Positions 30,110-39,598 of a DNA stretch of 64,000 bases are shown in pieces (position 1 is the first letter of the stretch; every line of letters starts with the position of its first letter). The notes below the pieces were generated by a model. It was given only the letters and a program-made list of their open reading frames with translations, did no database searches and was not told where the DNA came from. The position numbers and the translations under genes were made by a program. Source of the stretch: Pseudomonas sp. URMO17WK12:I2. Lineage in GTDB: Bacteria; Pseudomonadota; Gammaproteobacteria; Pseudomonadales; Pseudomonadaceae. The stretch covers positions 558,001 through 622,000 of the forward strand of contig NZ_QKYW01000001.1 in assembly GCF_003253735.1 (NCBI RefSeq). The letters run 5' to 3'.

Positions 30110-32842
30110 TTATAGGACTCTTTCTAAGCTAGGTGCTTGGAGTATTTCGTTTTTTAAGAACCATGAGTCGAGATTGGCGGCCAGTTTGTTGGGTATGTGT
30201 ATCGTTTGTCCTGAGTCAAAGCTTTTCATAATATACTCGCCGGCTTTGCTTTTTTTGTCGAGGCTAAAGATTTCAGTTCGTTGAGTGGATGGACTGAAAG
30301 TGGACAATAAAAAAGGCGACAGGCTAATTATGTGGTCTCCGATTTTGCAGTAAATGTCACCTACGGAAAGAGGGGTGTTTGAGACTATGTCCACTTGCTC
30401 AAAGCAGGGGTGATCTCCTCGCAATAGACTCGCAGAGCAGGTGAACATTTCTGAGTTAGAGGAGTAGTCTAGTTTGTCATTGATAAAGAAATCCCATTTA
30501 GAGAAAAACTCAATGTCTAGTAAGGCTCTATCAATATGTTCCTGGTGGGCTGTCACTGCATCTTTGCTCGCGTGAGAGCCTTTGGGGCCTCGCCAATGCT
30601 TTTTGTCGTTGAGCTTTGATATAAGTGCGGAAATTGTTTCGCGCCCAAACTCAGATAGCTTATTTCCGCGGCCTTTGAACCATGAAGCAGCTAGTTGGGT
30701 GGATAGCGGGCAATCTGGTATTTCACGTAAAATTAGACATGAGCTGTGTAGGAGTTTTTGCCAGTGGCCGGGAGAAATACCACCTTTAAGCGCTTCTGAA
30801 AGGTCAGATGCCAACCCGCTCAGGTTAAGGTGGTGAGGCTTTTGATGGTGGTTTAATAGGCCTAGGCTGACGCTTACCATGAAAGATAATATTAGTTCGC
30901 CAAATTTCATTTGGTTCTCGTAAATAGCAGACCACTCTCTGTCTGCATACATGTTGCGATATGCGAAAGCTATAGGGTATGGGTACTGGTTGCTGACTTT
31001 GTAGCTGATCTTGTCTTTATTCTTAAGTGCGTTTTCTAGAGTGTTCAGCGAGAAGCGAATGCTGTCAAAATCGTTCTCGATTTTTTCGTAGCCTAGACCT
31101 TCAAATATTTTCACCTTGAGGGCATTAGCCTTTAGTTTTTCCTGGCTAAGAGATTTTTCTGCATGTGCTATCTCCATTAGTAGAGACTGCATGGAGTCAT
31201 CAGCAATAGGTATAGTTATGCTGTGTACAACTTTCTTGGTAAGTGTTTGTACAGTCACGTTGTGGCAGAATGATGCGATGTGGTTTGCTCCGCGATCCGA
31301 GTTCAGAAACTCGGCTACAAAATTAATAAATCCGGGCTTGATTTCGTAGAAACGTACAATAAAAACTGTTTGATCAACTATCATGCCGGACTGCTCGGGC
31401 AACACCATGTGTACAGCTGGGTTATCACCTATCCGTTGTATGAGTAGGTCGTAGGGCTCTGTTCTAATTATGTTTTCTGCAAATGATGAAAAATCTTTCT
31501 TTTCAAGATAAGGGTCGTTTTTATACATTTGCCGGACGCTTTTCCCGACAATAACCTCGCTCTCGCCGCCTTGGAGTCTACCTAAGTTTCTTGTGCCTTG
31601 AATTGCTATGGCAAGTTGCTCTATAGGAACCCATTTTTTTGAGATTTTCTCGGCGACTTCATTGATTGGTTTTAATACATAGTGGTCGGGATAAAGAGAG
31701 TAATTTGCCTTGACTATTTCATCTATGGTTACGATGGCGTTGTTATAGGTTTTTTCTTTATTGCTTGATCTGCGGATAATAATATCTAGTGCATTGTCTT
31801 GAAGTGTGTTCTGACCGTTTGAGTTCGTGTTGGATAAGTCATCTGCTTTGACTAGGGTTACGTTTTTATTTTTGCTGGTTTCCTTACTGAAAATAAGTAT
31901 TGCGCATTTGTTGCTTGTGTGTGGCAACAACTTGTCAGGGAGGCTGATTACAGTTTTTATTAGCCCTGCTTTAATCCATTCTTCTCGGACTTTTATTTCG
32001 GTTGCAGAAAATAGTGTTCCCATATGCACCAAAAATGCTGCTCGCCCGCTTCTGCTTAGCTTCTGTAAGCCTAGCTGAACAAAGTTAAGCGACATTTCAC
32101 TTGAGATTTGACGATGCTCTAGTGTTTCGCGAAATTGATGTAGCGCCTGAGGCTTTGGGATTCGGTAAACGGGCGGGTTAGATATGACGTAGTCAAATAG
32201 CAAACCTTGTTCTTGTAGATGATAGAATGCACCTCCAAGCTTTATTGTTGCTTCTTCGTGATTTTGGATGTAGGCATATAAGGATGCGATGAACGCGATC
32301 TTTTCATTTTTTTCAATGCCTACGAAATGGCCGTTAAATATTCCTTGGGCTTTTACTGCTTGTAGAAAGGCGCCAGATCCCATTGCTGGATCTAAAAGGG
32401 TCTGCCCCTGCTTTACATCTAGCAGTGAAGTCATAATTGAAGCAATTTCTTTTGGGGTGATGCTTCCTTGGGTCTCTATGCTCAGTTGCCTCATGATCCA
32501 GTCCAGGATGCTGGTCAGCTCTGTTGGATTCAATTTGCAACGCCTTGCAACATAGACTAGGTGCTCCAATATATGTATTCTTGGTGGCTCTAGCCTTGTT
32601 AATAGCCTAGTATTGAAGCCTTTTTCGTTCAGCTGAGCAATAAATTGTCCTGTTATCTGCGGTAGCTCTACTGGCCTGTGAAGTGTTTGGCCCTCATCTA
32701 GGTTGTGTGTTTGGAAAGCTAGTAGTGTCGTGAAGCCCCACAGCAAACAGTCATCTTGCTGAGTTCCTAGGCGAACTGAACTATCGGCATATTCGCGAAG
32801 TAATTGTTTTATAACGGTGACTTCATTTGATTGACTTTGCAT
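30110..32842 (-). CDS. Large N6-adenine DNA methylase-like protein with extra C-terminal region
   Basis: A 910-residue AT-rich gene. An HsdM-like helical N-terminus leads to the MTase domain: AdoMet motif LLDPAMGSGAFL (residues ~149-160) and catalytic motif SNPPVYRIP (~221-229), i.e. NPPV rather than NPPY/F. Residues ~390-590 resemble a type I specificity-like target-recognition part (VPIEQLAIAIQGTRNLGRL, IRTEPYDLLIQRIGDNPA). The last ~300 residues, starting near YPYPIAFAYRNM, form an uncharacterised helical domain. No HsdR endonuclease is next to it. It may be a solitary methylase, a fused restriction-modification protein, or part of a defence set with its neighbours. RBS AAGGA is 8 bp upstream of the ATG. 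Confidence 0.8.
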   Translation of the reverse strand: MQSQSNEVTVIKQLLREYADSSVRLGTQQDDCLLWGFTTLLAFQTHNLDEGQTLHRPVELPQITGQFIAQLNEKGFNTRLLTRLEPPRIHILEHLVYVARRCKLNPTELTSILDWIMRQLSIETQGSITPKEIASIMTSLLDVKQGQTLLDPAMGSGAFLQAVKAQGIFNGHFVGIEKNEKIAFIASLYAYIQNHEEATIKLGGAFYHLQEQGLLFDYVISNPPVYRIPKPQALHQFRETLEHRQISSEMSLNFVQLGLQKLSRSGRAAFLVHMGTLFSATEIKVREEWIKAGLIKTVISLPDKLLPHTSNKCAILIFSKETSKNKNVTLVKADDLSNTNSNGQNTLQDNALDIIIRRSSNKEKTYNNAIVTIDEIVKANYSLYPDHYVLKPINEVAEKISKKWVPIEQLAIAIQGTRNLGRLQGGESEVIVGKSVRQMYKNDPYLEKKDFSSFAENIIRTEPYDLLIQRIGDNPAVHMVLPEQSGMIVDQTVFIVRFYEIKPGFINFVAEFLNSDRGANHIASFCHNVTVQTLTKKVVHSITIPIADDSMQSLLMEIAHAEKSLSQEKLKANALKVKIFEGLGYEKIENDFDSIRFSLNTLENALKNKDKISYKVSNQYPYPIAFAYRNMYADREWSAIYENQMKFGELILSFMVSVSLGLLNHHQKPHHLNLSGLASDLSEALKGGISPGHWQKLLHSSCLILREIPDCPLSTQLAASWFKGRGNKLSEFGRETISALISKLNDKKHWRGPKGSHASKDAVTAHQEHIDRALLDIEFFSKWDFFINDKLDYSSNSEMFTCSASLLRGDHPCFEQVDIVSNTPLSVGDIYCKIGDHIISLSPFLLSTFSPSTQRTEIFSLDKKSKAGEYIMKSFDSGQTIHIPNKLAANLDSWFLKNEILQAPSLERVL

Positions 32843-32915
32843 AGTGAAGCCGTCCTTTTAAATTCTGAGGAAAGATAATAGGTGTAGGTCACGATGCCTA
32901 CGTTTCCTCTAGGGT

Positions 32916-33686
32916 TCACATGTTTTGTATTGTCCGGCACTTTGGAAATGCTGAGCATCCCCAGAACTGCTGCCCTGCTTTCGCCCCAGATTTCACGGTG
33001 CGAATCAGTAGCGCACTACCGCATTTCGGGCATTGCCGTTCTGCTGTCGGATCACTCCGGCGCTTGAGGTTTTGCACATGCTCGCGGTGGGTGGCGAGGG
33101 TCGGTGCGCGGCGGCCGGTTTGCAGGGCATGCAGCAGCGCGTCAACTTCAGCCTCGCTGAATACCGCCTGCTGGAATGACTTGATGTAGCGGATAAAGCC
33201 GATGCCCTGGGTTACGTTGGCCGGCACTTCTGTTTTAAAGGTGCTGCCGCCGACAAAGGTGATGACTGAGTGCAGGTGCTCGGGATTGACGCCAAGGGTG
33301 GCTTCTAGGGCTTTGAGGTGCTTGTAGTTCTGCCGCAGCGGGTTCTGGAACTTGAAGGTGCGTTTGTAGAGATTCTGCGTCCACTGCGCCTGCTTCTCGC
33401 TGCCGAAGATCCAGCCGCTCATGTTCTTCGTTTCCAGCACGAAGATGCCGTAGGGCGAGAGGAATACGTGGTCGATCTGCGTGGTGCCGTCTGGTGTGTT
33501 CAGGGTGACGTTGTGCAGGCGGCGGTAGATCTGCTTGTCCAGTTGCCAATGGGCGAACAGGCGTACCAGCAGTTCACCGATCTGCCCTTTGGCCCAGGGC
33601 GATTTGAGCAGGCCGATCAGCAGCGCTGCTGGGATGAACCAGGTCAGCATGCCCCAGACCTGGGCGACTATCGGGCTGTAATCCAT
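32916..33686 (-). CDS. NERD-domain nuclease-like protein with zinc ribbon
   Basis: A 256-residue protein. A membrane segment lies at residues ~8-26 (VWGMLTWFIPAALLIGLL). The NERD domain (~30-150) shows GQIGELLVRLF, TTQIDHVFLSPYGIFVLETKN (shown here in two overlapping parts: TTQIDHVFLSP and GIFVLETKN), with the D...E-x-K pattern of PD-(D/E)xK nucleases. A topoisomerase-type zinc ribbon (CPKCGSALL...FWGCSAFPKC) closes the protein. It follows the methylase's upstream side with AAGGAAG as ribosome site, on the same strand. NERD proteins often occur in defence islands; substrate unknown. Confidence 0.85.
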   Translation of the reverse strand: MDYSPIVAQVWGMLTWFIPAALLIGLLKSPWAKGQIGELLVRLFAHWQLDKQIYRRLHNVTLNTPDGTTQIDHVFLSPYGIFVLETKNMSGWIFGSEKQAQWTQNLYKRTFKFQNPLRQNYKHLKALEATLGVNPEHLHSVITFVGGSTFKTEVPANVTQGIGFIRYIKSFQQAVFSEAEVDALLHALQTGRRAPTLATHREHVQNLKRRSDPTAERQCPKCGSALLIRTVKSGAKAGQQFWGCSAFPKCRTIQNM

Positions 33687-33848
33687 TTTCTTCCTTGAGC
33701 CGAACTGCTTAATGGAGAGGCGAGCAGGTGTGCCGAAATCCAGACGCCTGGCACTGAGCTGATAATGGCCAATTGCTTTCGAGTGCTCAAGGGGATCGCG
33801 ACCATTGTCCTATGGTGCGATGACGCACCAAGCGCTGATGAGCTCAGC

Positions 33849-34970
33849 TCAGCGTGCTATCTGGTAACGGGTGCTGCGCCCGCCACCGGGCAGTCGCTCG
33901 ATGCAGCCCTTTTCCAGCAGGTCGCTCAGGTGACGGGTCGCGGTGGCTTTGGATACCTTGGCTACGGCCTGGTACTGGGCGGCGCTGATACCGTCCTCGA
34001 AACCGCGCTCGCCGCCATCGAGCAGGCGGTTAAGTACTTTGATCTGCTCCGCTGATAAGGTTTGGCTGCGGTGTGCCTGCCAGAAGCGCGCCTTGACCAG
34101 TACGCGGTCGATGCGAGCAAGGGCTTGCTCCAGGCTGTTGAGCAGCGTTGCTAGAAACCACTGCAGCCAGGCTGTGATATCCAGGGTGCCTTTCTGGCTG
34201 GCTTCGAGGATGCGGTAGTAACCGGCGCGGTCGTCGAGGATGCTCGCCGACATGGCGTAGAAGCGGATGGCTTGTTGCTCGCCCTGAGCCAATGCCAGAT
34301 CGGTGATGGCGCGCGTAAGGCGGCCGTTGCCGTCATCGAACGGGTGCAGGGTCACGAACCAGAAGTGGGCGATGCCGGCGCGCAGAAAGGGGTCAAGGCT
34401 GGCATCGCTACGGCTGCTCTCGAACCAGGCGAGAAAGTCCGTCAGTTGCGCTTCCAGGCCGGCGCGCGGTGGCGCTTCGAAATGCACGGTGGGGCGGTCG
34501 ATACGACCGGAAACCACCTGCATCGGCTCTTCGCCGCGCAGCTCGCCGATATGTAATGGTCGAGCTAGTAGTTGGTCATCTGTGGGGAATAACCAACGGT
34601 GCCAGTTGAACAGTCGCCGTTCGTCTAGTGGCTCTTGATGTAAACGAGTTGCATCGAGCAGCAGTTCCGCCAGACCTTCGGAACGTGAGGTGGTACGACC
34701 CTCTTCATTCAGTCCCAGGCGCCGCGCCAGCGATGAGCGCACCGAGCCGACATTCAGTTGCTCGCCCTCAATGGCCGAAGAGGTGACGATGTTCTGCAGC
34801 ATGGCATCCAGGCTGCTCTGCACTTCAGTGTCACCGCCCACCGCACCGAGCATTCCTAACAAACGTCCCTGAGCCTGACTGCAAGCACGCAGCAGCGGGG
34901 CAAGCGCTTCGGCTTGCCAACTGAAGTGCGGCCAGTCGAGCTGCTGCCAGATCCAGAGCGGGTCATTCAT
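33849..34970 (-). CDS. Fic-family enzyme with winged-helix C-terminus
   Basis: A 373-residue protein. The inhibitory-helix motif S64-x-x-x-E68-G (TSSAIEGE) is N-terminal to the Fic core HPFDDGNGRLTR (residues 209-220), a complete active site; this class usually AMPylates target proteins and is self-inhibited by the Glu. A DUF4172-like N-terminal part and a C-terminal wHTH (AAQYQAVAKVSKATATRHL) suggest DNA binding. Two palindromes directly upstream (34987-35049) are probable auto-regulatory sites. It lies in the island between NERD and CHAT genes on the same strand. Confidence 0.9.
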   Translation of the reverse strand: MNDPLWIWQQLDWPHFSWQAEALAPLLRACSQAQGRLLGMLGAVGGDTEVQSSLDAMLQNIVTSSAIEGEQLNVGSVRSSLARRLGLNEEGRTTSRSEGLAELLLDATRLHQEPLDERRLFNWHRWLFPTDDQLLARPLHIGELRGEEPMQVVSGRIDRPTVHFEAPPRAGLEAQLTDFLAWFESSRSDASLDPFLRAGIAHFWFVTLHPFDDGNGRLTRAITDLALAQGEQQAIRFYAMSASILDDRAGYYRILEASQKGTLDITAWLQWFLATLLNSLEQALARIDRVLVKARFWQAHRSQTLSAEQIKVLNRLLDGGERGFEDGISAAQYQAVAKVSKATATRHLSDLLEKGCIERLPGGGRSTRYQIAR

Positions 34971-34986
34971 AAGGGTTGTTCATCTG

Positions 34987-35049
34987 TGAGCCGATTAACG
35001 AGCCTATTCGGCTCATGCAGTGAGCCGATAATGCCGTCTATTCGGCTCA
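34987..35049. promoter_or_regulatory. Two palindromic operators upstream of the fic gene
   Basis: TGAGCCGA-N13-TCGGCTCA occurs twice, at 34987-35015 and 35021-35049, with identical arms and spacers and centres 34 bp apart. The first starts 17 bp before the Fic ATG. They are the likely targets of the winged helix of the Fic protein. Confidence 0.75.
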
Positions 35050-35096
35050 CTGTCTAATTCTCAAGCCGGGCTTGTTAGGTTGATGAGCGCGTCTGA

Positions 35097-35156
35097 TCAG
35101 GGTTGTTGCTCGTACGCTTTTTTCAGCGTTTCAGAAGCATCGTTGAAAGAGGTCAT
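35097..35156 (-). pseudogene. Truncated 19-codon gene start behind its own operators
   Basis: Minus-strand frame MTSFNDASETLKKAYEQQP followed by a stop. It begins exactly at a palindrome and looks like the preserved beginning of a gene whose remainder was lost. No family can be assigned from 19 residues. Confidence 0.3.
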
Positions 35157-35218
35157 TTGTAGCCCCTGGGATACAAAATGGCTCAGGCCGAGCTGTCTTG
35201 TAGCTCAAGGGCTACAAG
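35156..35218. promoter_or_regulatory. Second pair of palindromic operators (TTGTAGC...GCTACAA type)
   Basis: Two 22-bp palindromes, 35156-35177 (arms TTTGTA/TACAAA, inner GCCC/GGGA imperfect) and 35197-35218 (perfect arms CTTGTAGC/GCTACAAG), centres 41 bp apart. They precede the truncated 19-codon frame and no intact gene. Confidence 0.6.
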
Positions 35219-35722
35219 CTTCCAGGCATGACTCTGTATCTGCATCGGTTTCCGGTTGTAGGTTCGGTTACCGACGTCTGTTCCAAGCTGATCGCAATAA
35301 GGAGTGTTAGGCACGCGCCACAGCCAGAACTAGCAGGCGTTTGCGCTGTGCACGGCACGCCTATGCATGCCTTGGGTGCCGTCTCCAACCCCCGTGCAGA
35401 CTGCTTTTCAGGCCAACGAAGTGCCGCCACCTTTTATCTTGCCCTCCACCTTTACCGTGCATTCTGAACCGCTGGGCTGAGTAAGTAGGTAGAGATAGTG
35501 AGTACTTCGACGCCGTTGGGTGGCGGGCGAGGGCAGGTCAGCGCTACTTGAGCGCACACGCCAGCTAACGAGGTCAGATTAACAAGGCACCAAAGGGAGC
35601 AGTCGCTTGCGTGGCAGAGGTGAACGGATCGAAATACAGCCCGAATACCTCGTGCAGCGCCCCCTTATTCAGTGATCGCTTTTCCGCCTTTTTGTTAATT
35701 TTGTTTCTACTCGAAGCGCTTC
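35219..35722. other. Gene-poor gap between operators and CHAT gene
   Basis: About 500 bp with no convincing gene on either strand. Base composition is mixed and short frames lack ribosome sites. It probably contains remains of deleted DNA after the truncated gene, and the 3' flank of the CHAT gene. I see no clear terminator. Confidence 0.5.
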
Positions 35723-38700
35723 CTATGTCACTGCATGCCTTGTGAGCATTACATTGCCATATACCCGCATCGCAAGAGAGTACTGTGGAACCTCGCCTAG
35801 ATTACGAGCAACCGCATCGTTGGCTTTCTTAGTAGCGTCAAGGGCTGTGGCACCTGCTTCCCACTCCAGAAGGAAGGGTTCAAGCCAGTTGTAGGTCACC
35901 ATCACATCGAGTGGCCACGGTGATGCTATGACTGCGCGGGTTCCGTTGTTCAGCAATTGTTTTGGGAGACTGGTTGTCGAATTGTCCCACGGATTTTTAT
36001 CAATACGGCCTCCACTGCACACGAACAGGATGACCAATTCGACGCCCGCCAACGCGGCAGCAAGAGCAGATGGAGCAACGAAAAGGTCGTCGTCATCGCG
36101 GATGCTGTGGAGGTAGCGACCCTCCCTGTTCAGCCCCCCGTGCGCGGTGATCACGGCCAAGCCCGCATCTTGCATGTCATTCGGTAGTCGGCGTCCGTTA
36201 TTGACTGTAAAGCCGAAGTCCTCGAAGCATCTGCCAAGGTTCCTTAAAGCGATATCAAGAGTGGGTTCTCGTTCAGCGTCTTCTAGGCGGTATTCGTCGC
36301 TATCCATGCCATCTGCTACTTCTCCGAACCCAGATCTAGGATCAGCCGAAATCCACGCCTTGTAGGCGGTTCGGCCACTGGGTTCAAGATTGCTTGCTGC
36401 CGAGAGCCAGCTTAGAGACGGGACGATACCGATAGCCGTCTTTGTCCCCGCGAAGAAACCAAACGTTCCGTCTTCCGGTTGCACAACCACCAGATTGACG
36501 GTGACCTGCTGCAGGAACGGCTCCGCCACTAAGACAAGCCTTTCGCACTGGGGTAGGCGAATATTGAGCTCTTCCATCGTCATGTAGAAGATGTTATTCC
36601 CTTCGCTCCGGTCGACACGGCCATAGTCTCTTGGGTAATCCTGCAGCCAGGAATGGAGGCGATCCCGGAAGCTACGGTCAGACTTAGGCTGCTCGATCGC
36701 GTGGGCCTGTCCGCTGAAGACATGGATTACCGTCAGCTCGCCGTCACTGCTCAAAGCGAGGAAGGCGACATCAAGGCCCGCTTGGTTCAACTTCGCAGCG
36801 TATCGAATTGGCCACTCCAGTATCATCTCTGGTGTATCACCCACCGATGTAACGGTGTGGTCGGCGAGAAGCTCGATAGCGAATGCGTTCTCGGTAGGGT
36901 GGGGCTCGCCTTGCGGGCCGAAATCCAATAATCGCCTCGCCGTCAGTGCAAGGACTGCGTAGTCATGCGCCACATCAGAAGCATATGCTGCACGCTGCAC
37001 GCCGTTAAAGATCTCCAGCACGGCCTCAGCACTTGGCTTCGCCGTCGAAACAGTCCGGACCATAGCGGCCATTCCTGCGCCTACCTGCTCAAGCGCTGTG
37101 TCTAGCGTGGCTCGCACATCTGGCGAAATGTTCACTCCCGCGCCTTCCGCTTTAAGCACCGATTGCCCTAAAAGTAATACGAGAGGAAGCAGGCGATTTC
37201 GATCTTCAAGTTCGCTCCGACAAGCCTCTGCTACGTCGGCAAGAATTTCGCCGAGCGGTCCGATCGCGGAGTCATCGGTTTCCATGAGTCTTAGGCTTAG
37301 CTGAGCGCTGAGATAGCGCGGATCCTTGTCTGCATCAAACCCAAGGTCTGACAAGATCGTCTTCATCGTCGAAAGGAACGAGCGCGAGAGATCAAAAAGA
37401 CCCAGATCTCGCAGAACGCGATGGATGGCATAGACTTCGTGCCAAAGGTCGGCTTTTTCGACTGGGACGTCGACAGCCAAAGCACAAGCCAAGCCGATGA
37501 GCGCAACGACGTGGTTACGACAGCGGTGATAAACATCACCGAATGCCTGCCAGGCTAAGCGACGGCGATACAAACTGGTGTGGCCCATCAGCAGGATTTG
37601 TTCGGCAAAATCACGCGCCTGTTGGAACTGTCCCGCTGTAGCAAACTGGCTGGCCAACAGCCTCATTAGCCGAATATCTTCGTCACATTCCTTTGTGGCA
37701 TGAGGGCAAATCGTACATGCGATTAGCACCAGTTGCTGCATGTATGCCAAGTCTACGTTCTCACCCATCTGACCACTGGTGAGGTGCACCATGCGTTCGA
37801 TGGTACGTACGACGTCGTCAGGACTAGCGACCAATAGGTCGCGAGGTATCACCGTCACGCCTGGCTCGCCTACACCGATGTCGGCCAGCCAGTGCATCGC
37901 ACTCTCAATAGATGTACGAATCTTTTCATCAGGCTCCCCGGAGAGGACTTCATTGGCATCGTCAGTCGGCCGCACCAGGTCCACGCCCTGCTCAGCGAGG
38001 TCAAGCATTGTGAGTGCCACTAGAGGGATGCCCATGTCACCACAGGACTCGACCGACAGTAGCGCAGTGAGGCCAGACCTGACGACACGGTCTTCTGGGT
38101 GGAGTGCAAGGAATCGAAAAGCCGATTGGAATAAGTGGCGGTAGTCGTCACGTTCGTGTTCAGGGATGAGCTCCTTGAGCATCATCGACTTGATGGACCA
38201 GATGAGAACTTGGGTGGCCTGGCGGCCATAGAGTTCGGATGAGGTGACAAGGCTTGCGACTTCGGCCGCGTCTCTTGGCTTGTCGACACTTCGTGCATGC
38301 ATTGCGCAACAAACAAAGGCTAGCTCCTGCCAGTCCTTCTCCCATGCACTCGCCTCCTCAATAATCGCTTCATATTCCGGTTCTAAGGCAGACAGCCATG
38401 TTTGCAAAGCCAAATGATTGGCTGTGAACCCGGCGGTGGTGAAAATGTGCGATTCGCCTGACTTCACCTTTTGGGAATTCATGAGTAGCCGGCGATCTCT
38501 GTTCTCCCTAACTCGATCCGAGTTGGGAAACAGTTCCGACAGTCGTGCGTCAAACCGAGAGATTCGGTCGTTGTCTTCAAGATGCGTGGCAAGTTCGAGG
38601 CCTTCCTCGAGCCACTGTTGGTCTCCGACACCATCAGGCCCTTCTGGCAAGATATCGCGTGCCAACGCATCGTTGCCTGCCTGGTGAGATAGTTGCGCCA

Positions 38701-39598
38701 CCTGTACGGCCGCCTCAACTGTGAGCGTCGCGAGATGTGGCCGTAGCTGAGCGATAACTTCGAGAGTCTCGCTATCCCGTCCAGTTCCTCCTAGCAGCTG
38801 GGCGAGAGCGTGGAGTCGAGCACCTTCCGGCAATGCTAGGCCCTCGAGCTCTGCCATTACGTCTGGTAATCGGCCTTGGAGTACCATGGCCCTCCAAGCC
38901 TGTGCGCGAGAGTTGATCACATCCTCGGGAGCAGCTTCGTAATGCAACGTTGCGACATAGCAGTTGTCCACGGAAAGCAGTAACTCCACATTGGCCGGCT
39001 TTCGAGCGGGGATTTCCGGGGCGTGAATCAGCACGTAGCCCTCCAGTTCCTCCACAATGGGTATGAGCTGCCGGCAAATTGAAGTCACGTGAGGCACCCA
39101 CCGGTCTTCACCAACTCGGACTGCTGAAACACCGAAGGCTTTAGGTAGGTCGATGGAGGAGTCTCGATACTGGCTAGCGTCCGCGACCGCAACGAGACGT
39201 CGTTCTCCCTGTTCCTGAACAGTGCGTAGCAGGTCAGCGACTTCCAGCGATGGGCTATTCACGATGAGCACAAGTCGACGAAGAATAAGCATTTCTTGTT
39301 CGTCAAGCTCAAAGCCACGCAGTTCGTGTGTCGCCCGGACCAAGGCAGTGAATACAGACTCCGCCGAGTTCTTGGCAGCTGTAGTCGGCGGCAGGATTAT
39401 CGTCGCGCCCTTGAATACGCGGCGTCCATCCTTATCCAACAGGTGCAAAAGTAAAGCGGAAACGCAGCGCCCCACCACTTCCCGGAGCGAACCGCCCTGA
39501 ATCAAGTCGGCAGTACCTAGATTGAAACCTTTGCCGTATAGAGTGGCGGGGTTGAAGCCTTGAATAACATGCTTCGTAGCCGTAACTTGCTCATCCAT
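35723..39598 (-). CDS. CHAT-domain caspase-like protease protein, 1291 aa
   Basis: A 1291-residue protein. The C-terminal ~200 residues are a CHAT domain with the catalytic His in VITAHGG (His1153) and Cys in ILFVCSGG (Cys1194), plus the usual RAVIASPWPLDV segment. The middle (~230-900) is helical and TPR-like (e.g. GARLHALAQLLGGTGRDSET, QFQQARDFAEQILLMGH). The first ~200 residues (NPATLYGKGFNLGTADLIQGG...) may be a further alpha/beta domain. CHAT proteases act in bacterial programmed death, for example with type III-E CRISPR or gasdermins. No gasdermin or partner is visible next to it. GAGG precedes the ATG. Confidence 0.85.
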   Translation of the reverse strand: MDEQVTATKHVIQGFNPATLYGKGFNLGTADLIQGGSLREVVGRCVSALLLHLLDKDGRRVFKGATIILPPTTAAKNSAESVFTALVRATHELRGFELDEQEMLILRRLVLIVNSPSLEVADLLRTVQEQGERRLVAVADASQYRDSSIDLPKAFGVSAVRVGEDRWVPHVTSICRQLIPIVEELEGYVLIHAPEIPARKPANVELLLSVDNCYVATLHYEAAPEDVINSRAQAWRAMVLQGRLPDVMAELEGLALPEGARLHALAQLLGGTGRDSETLEVIAQLRPHLATLTVEAAVQVAQLSHQAGNDALARDILPEGPDGVGDQQWLEEGLELATHLEDNDRISRFDARLSELFPNSDRVRENRDRRLLMNSQKVKSGESHIFTTAGFTANHLALQTWLSALEPEYEAIIEEASAWEKDWQELAFVCCAMHARSVDKPRDAAEVASLVTSSELYGRQATQVLIWSIKSMMLKELIPEHERDDYRHLFQSAFRFLALHPEDRVVRSGLTALLSVESCGDMGIPLVALTMLDLAEQGVDLVRPTDDANEVLSGEPDEKIRTSIESAMHWLADIGVGEPGVTVIPRDLLVASPDDVVRTIERMVHLTSGQMGENVDLAYMQQLVLIACTICPHATKECDEDIRLMRLLASQFATAGQFQQARDFAEQILLMGHTSLYRRRLAWQAFGDVYHRCRNHVVALIGLACALAVDVPVEKADLWHEVYAIHRVLRDLGLFDLSRSFLSTMKTILSDLGFDADKDPRYLSAQLSLRLMETDDSAIGPLGEILADVAEACRSELEDRNRLLPLVLLLGQSVLKAEGAGVNISPDVRATLDTALEQVGAGMAAMVRTVSTAKPSAEAVLEIFNGVQRAAYASDVAHDYAVLALTARRLLDFGPQGEPHPTENAFAIELLADHTVTSVGDTPEMILEWPIRYAAKLNQAGLDVAFLALSSDGELTVIHVFSGQAHAIEQPKSDRSFRDRLHSWLQDYPRDYGRVDRSEGNNIFYMTMEELNIRLPQCERLVLVAEPFLQQVTVNLVVVQPEDGTFGFFAGTKTAIGIVPSLSWLSAASNLEPSGRTAYKAWISADPRSGFGEVADGMDSDEYRLEDAEREPTLDIALRNLGRCFEDFGFTVNNGRRLPNDMQDAGLAVITAHGGLNREGRYLHSIRDDDDLFVAPSALAAALAGVELVILFVCSGGRIDKNPWDNSTTSLPKQLLNNGTRAVIASPWPLDVMVTYNWLEPFLLEWEAGATALDATKKANDAVARNLGEVPQYSLAMRVYGNVMLTRHAVT

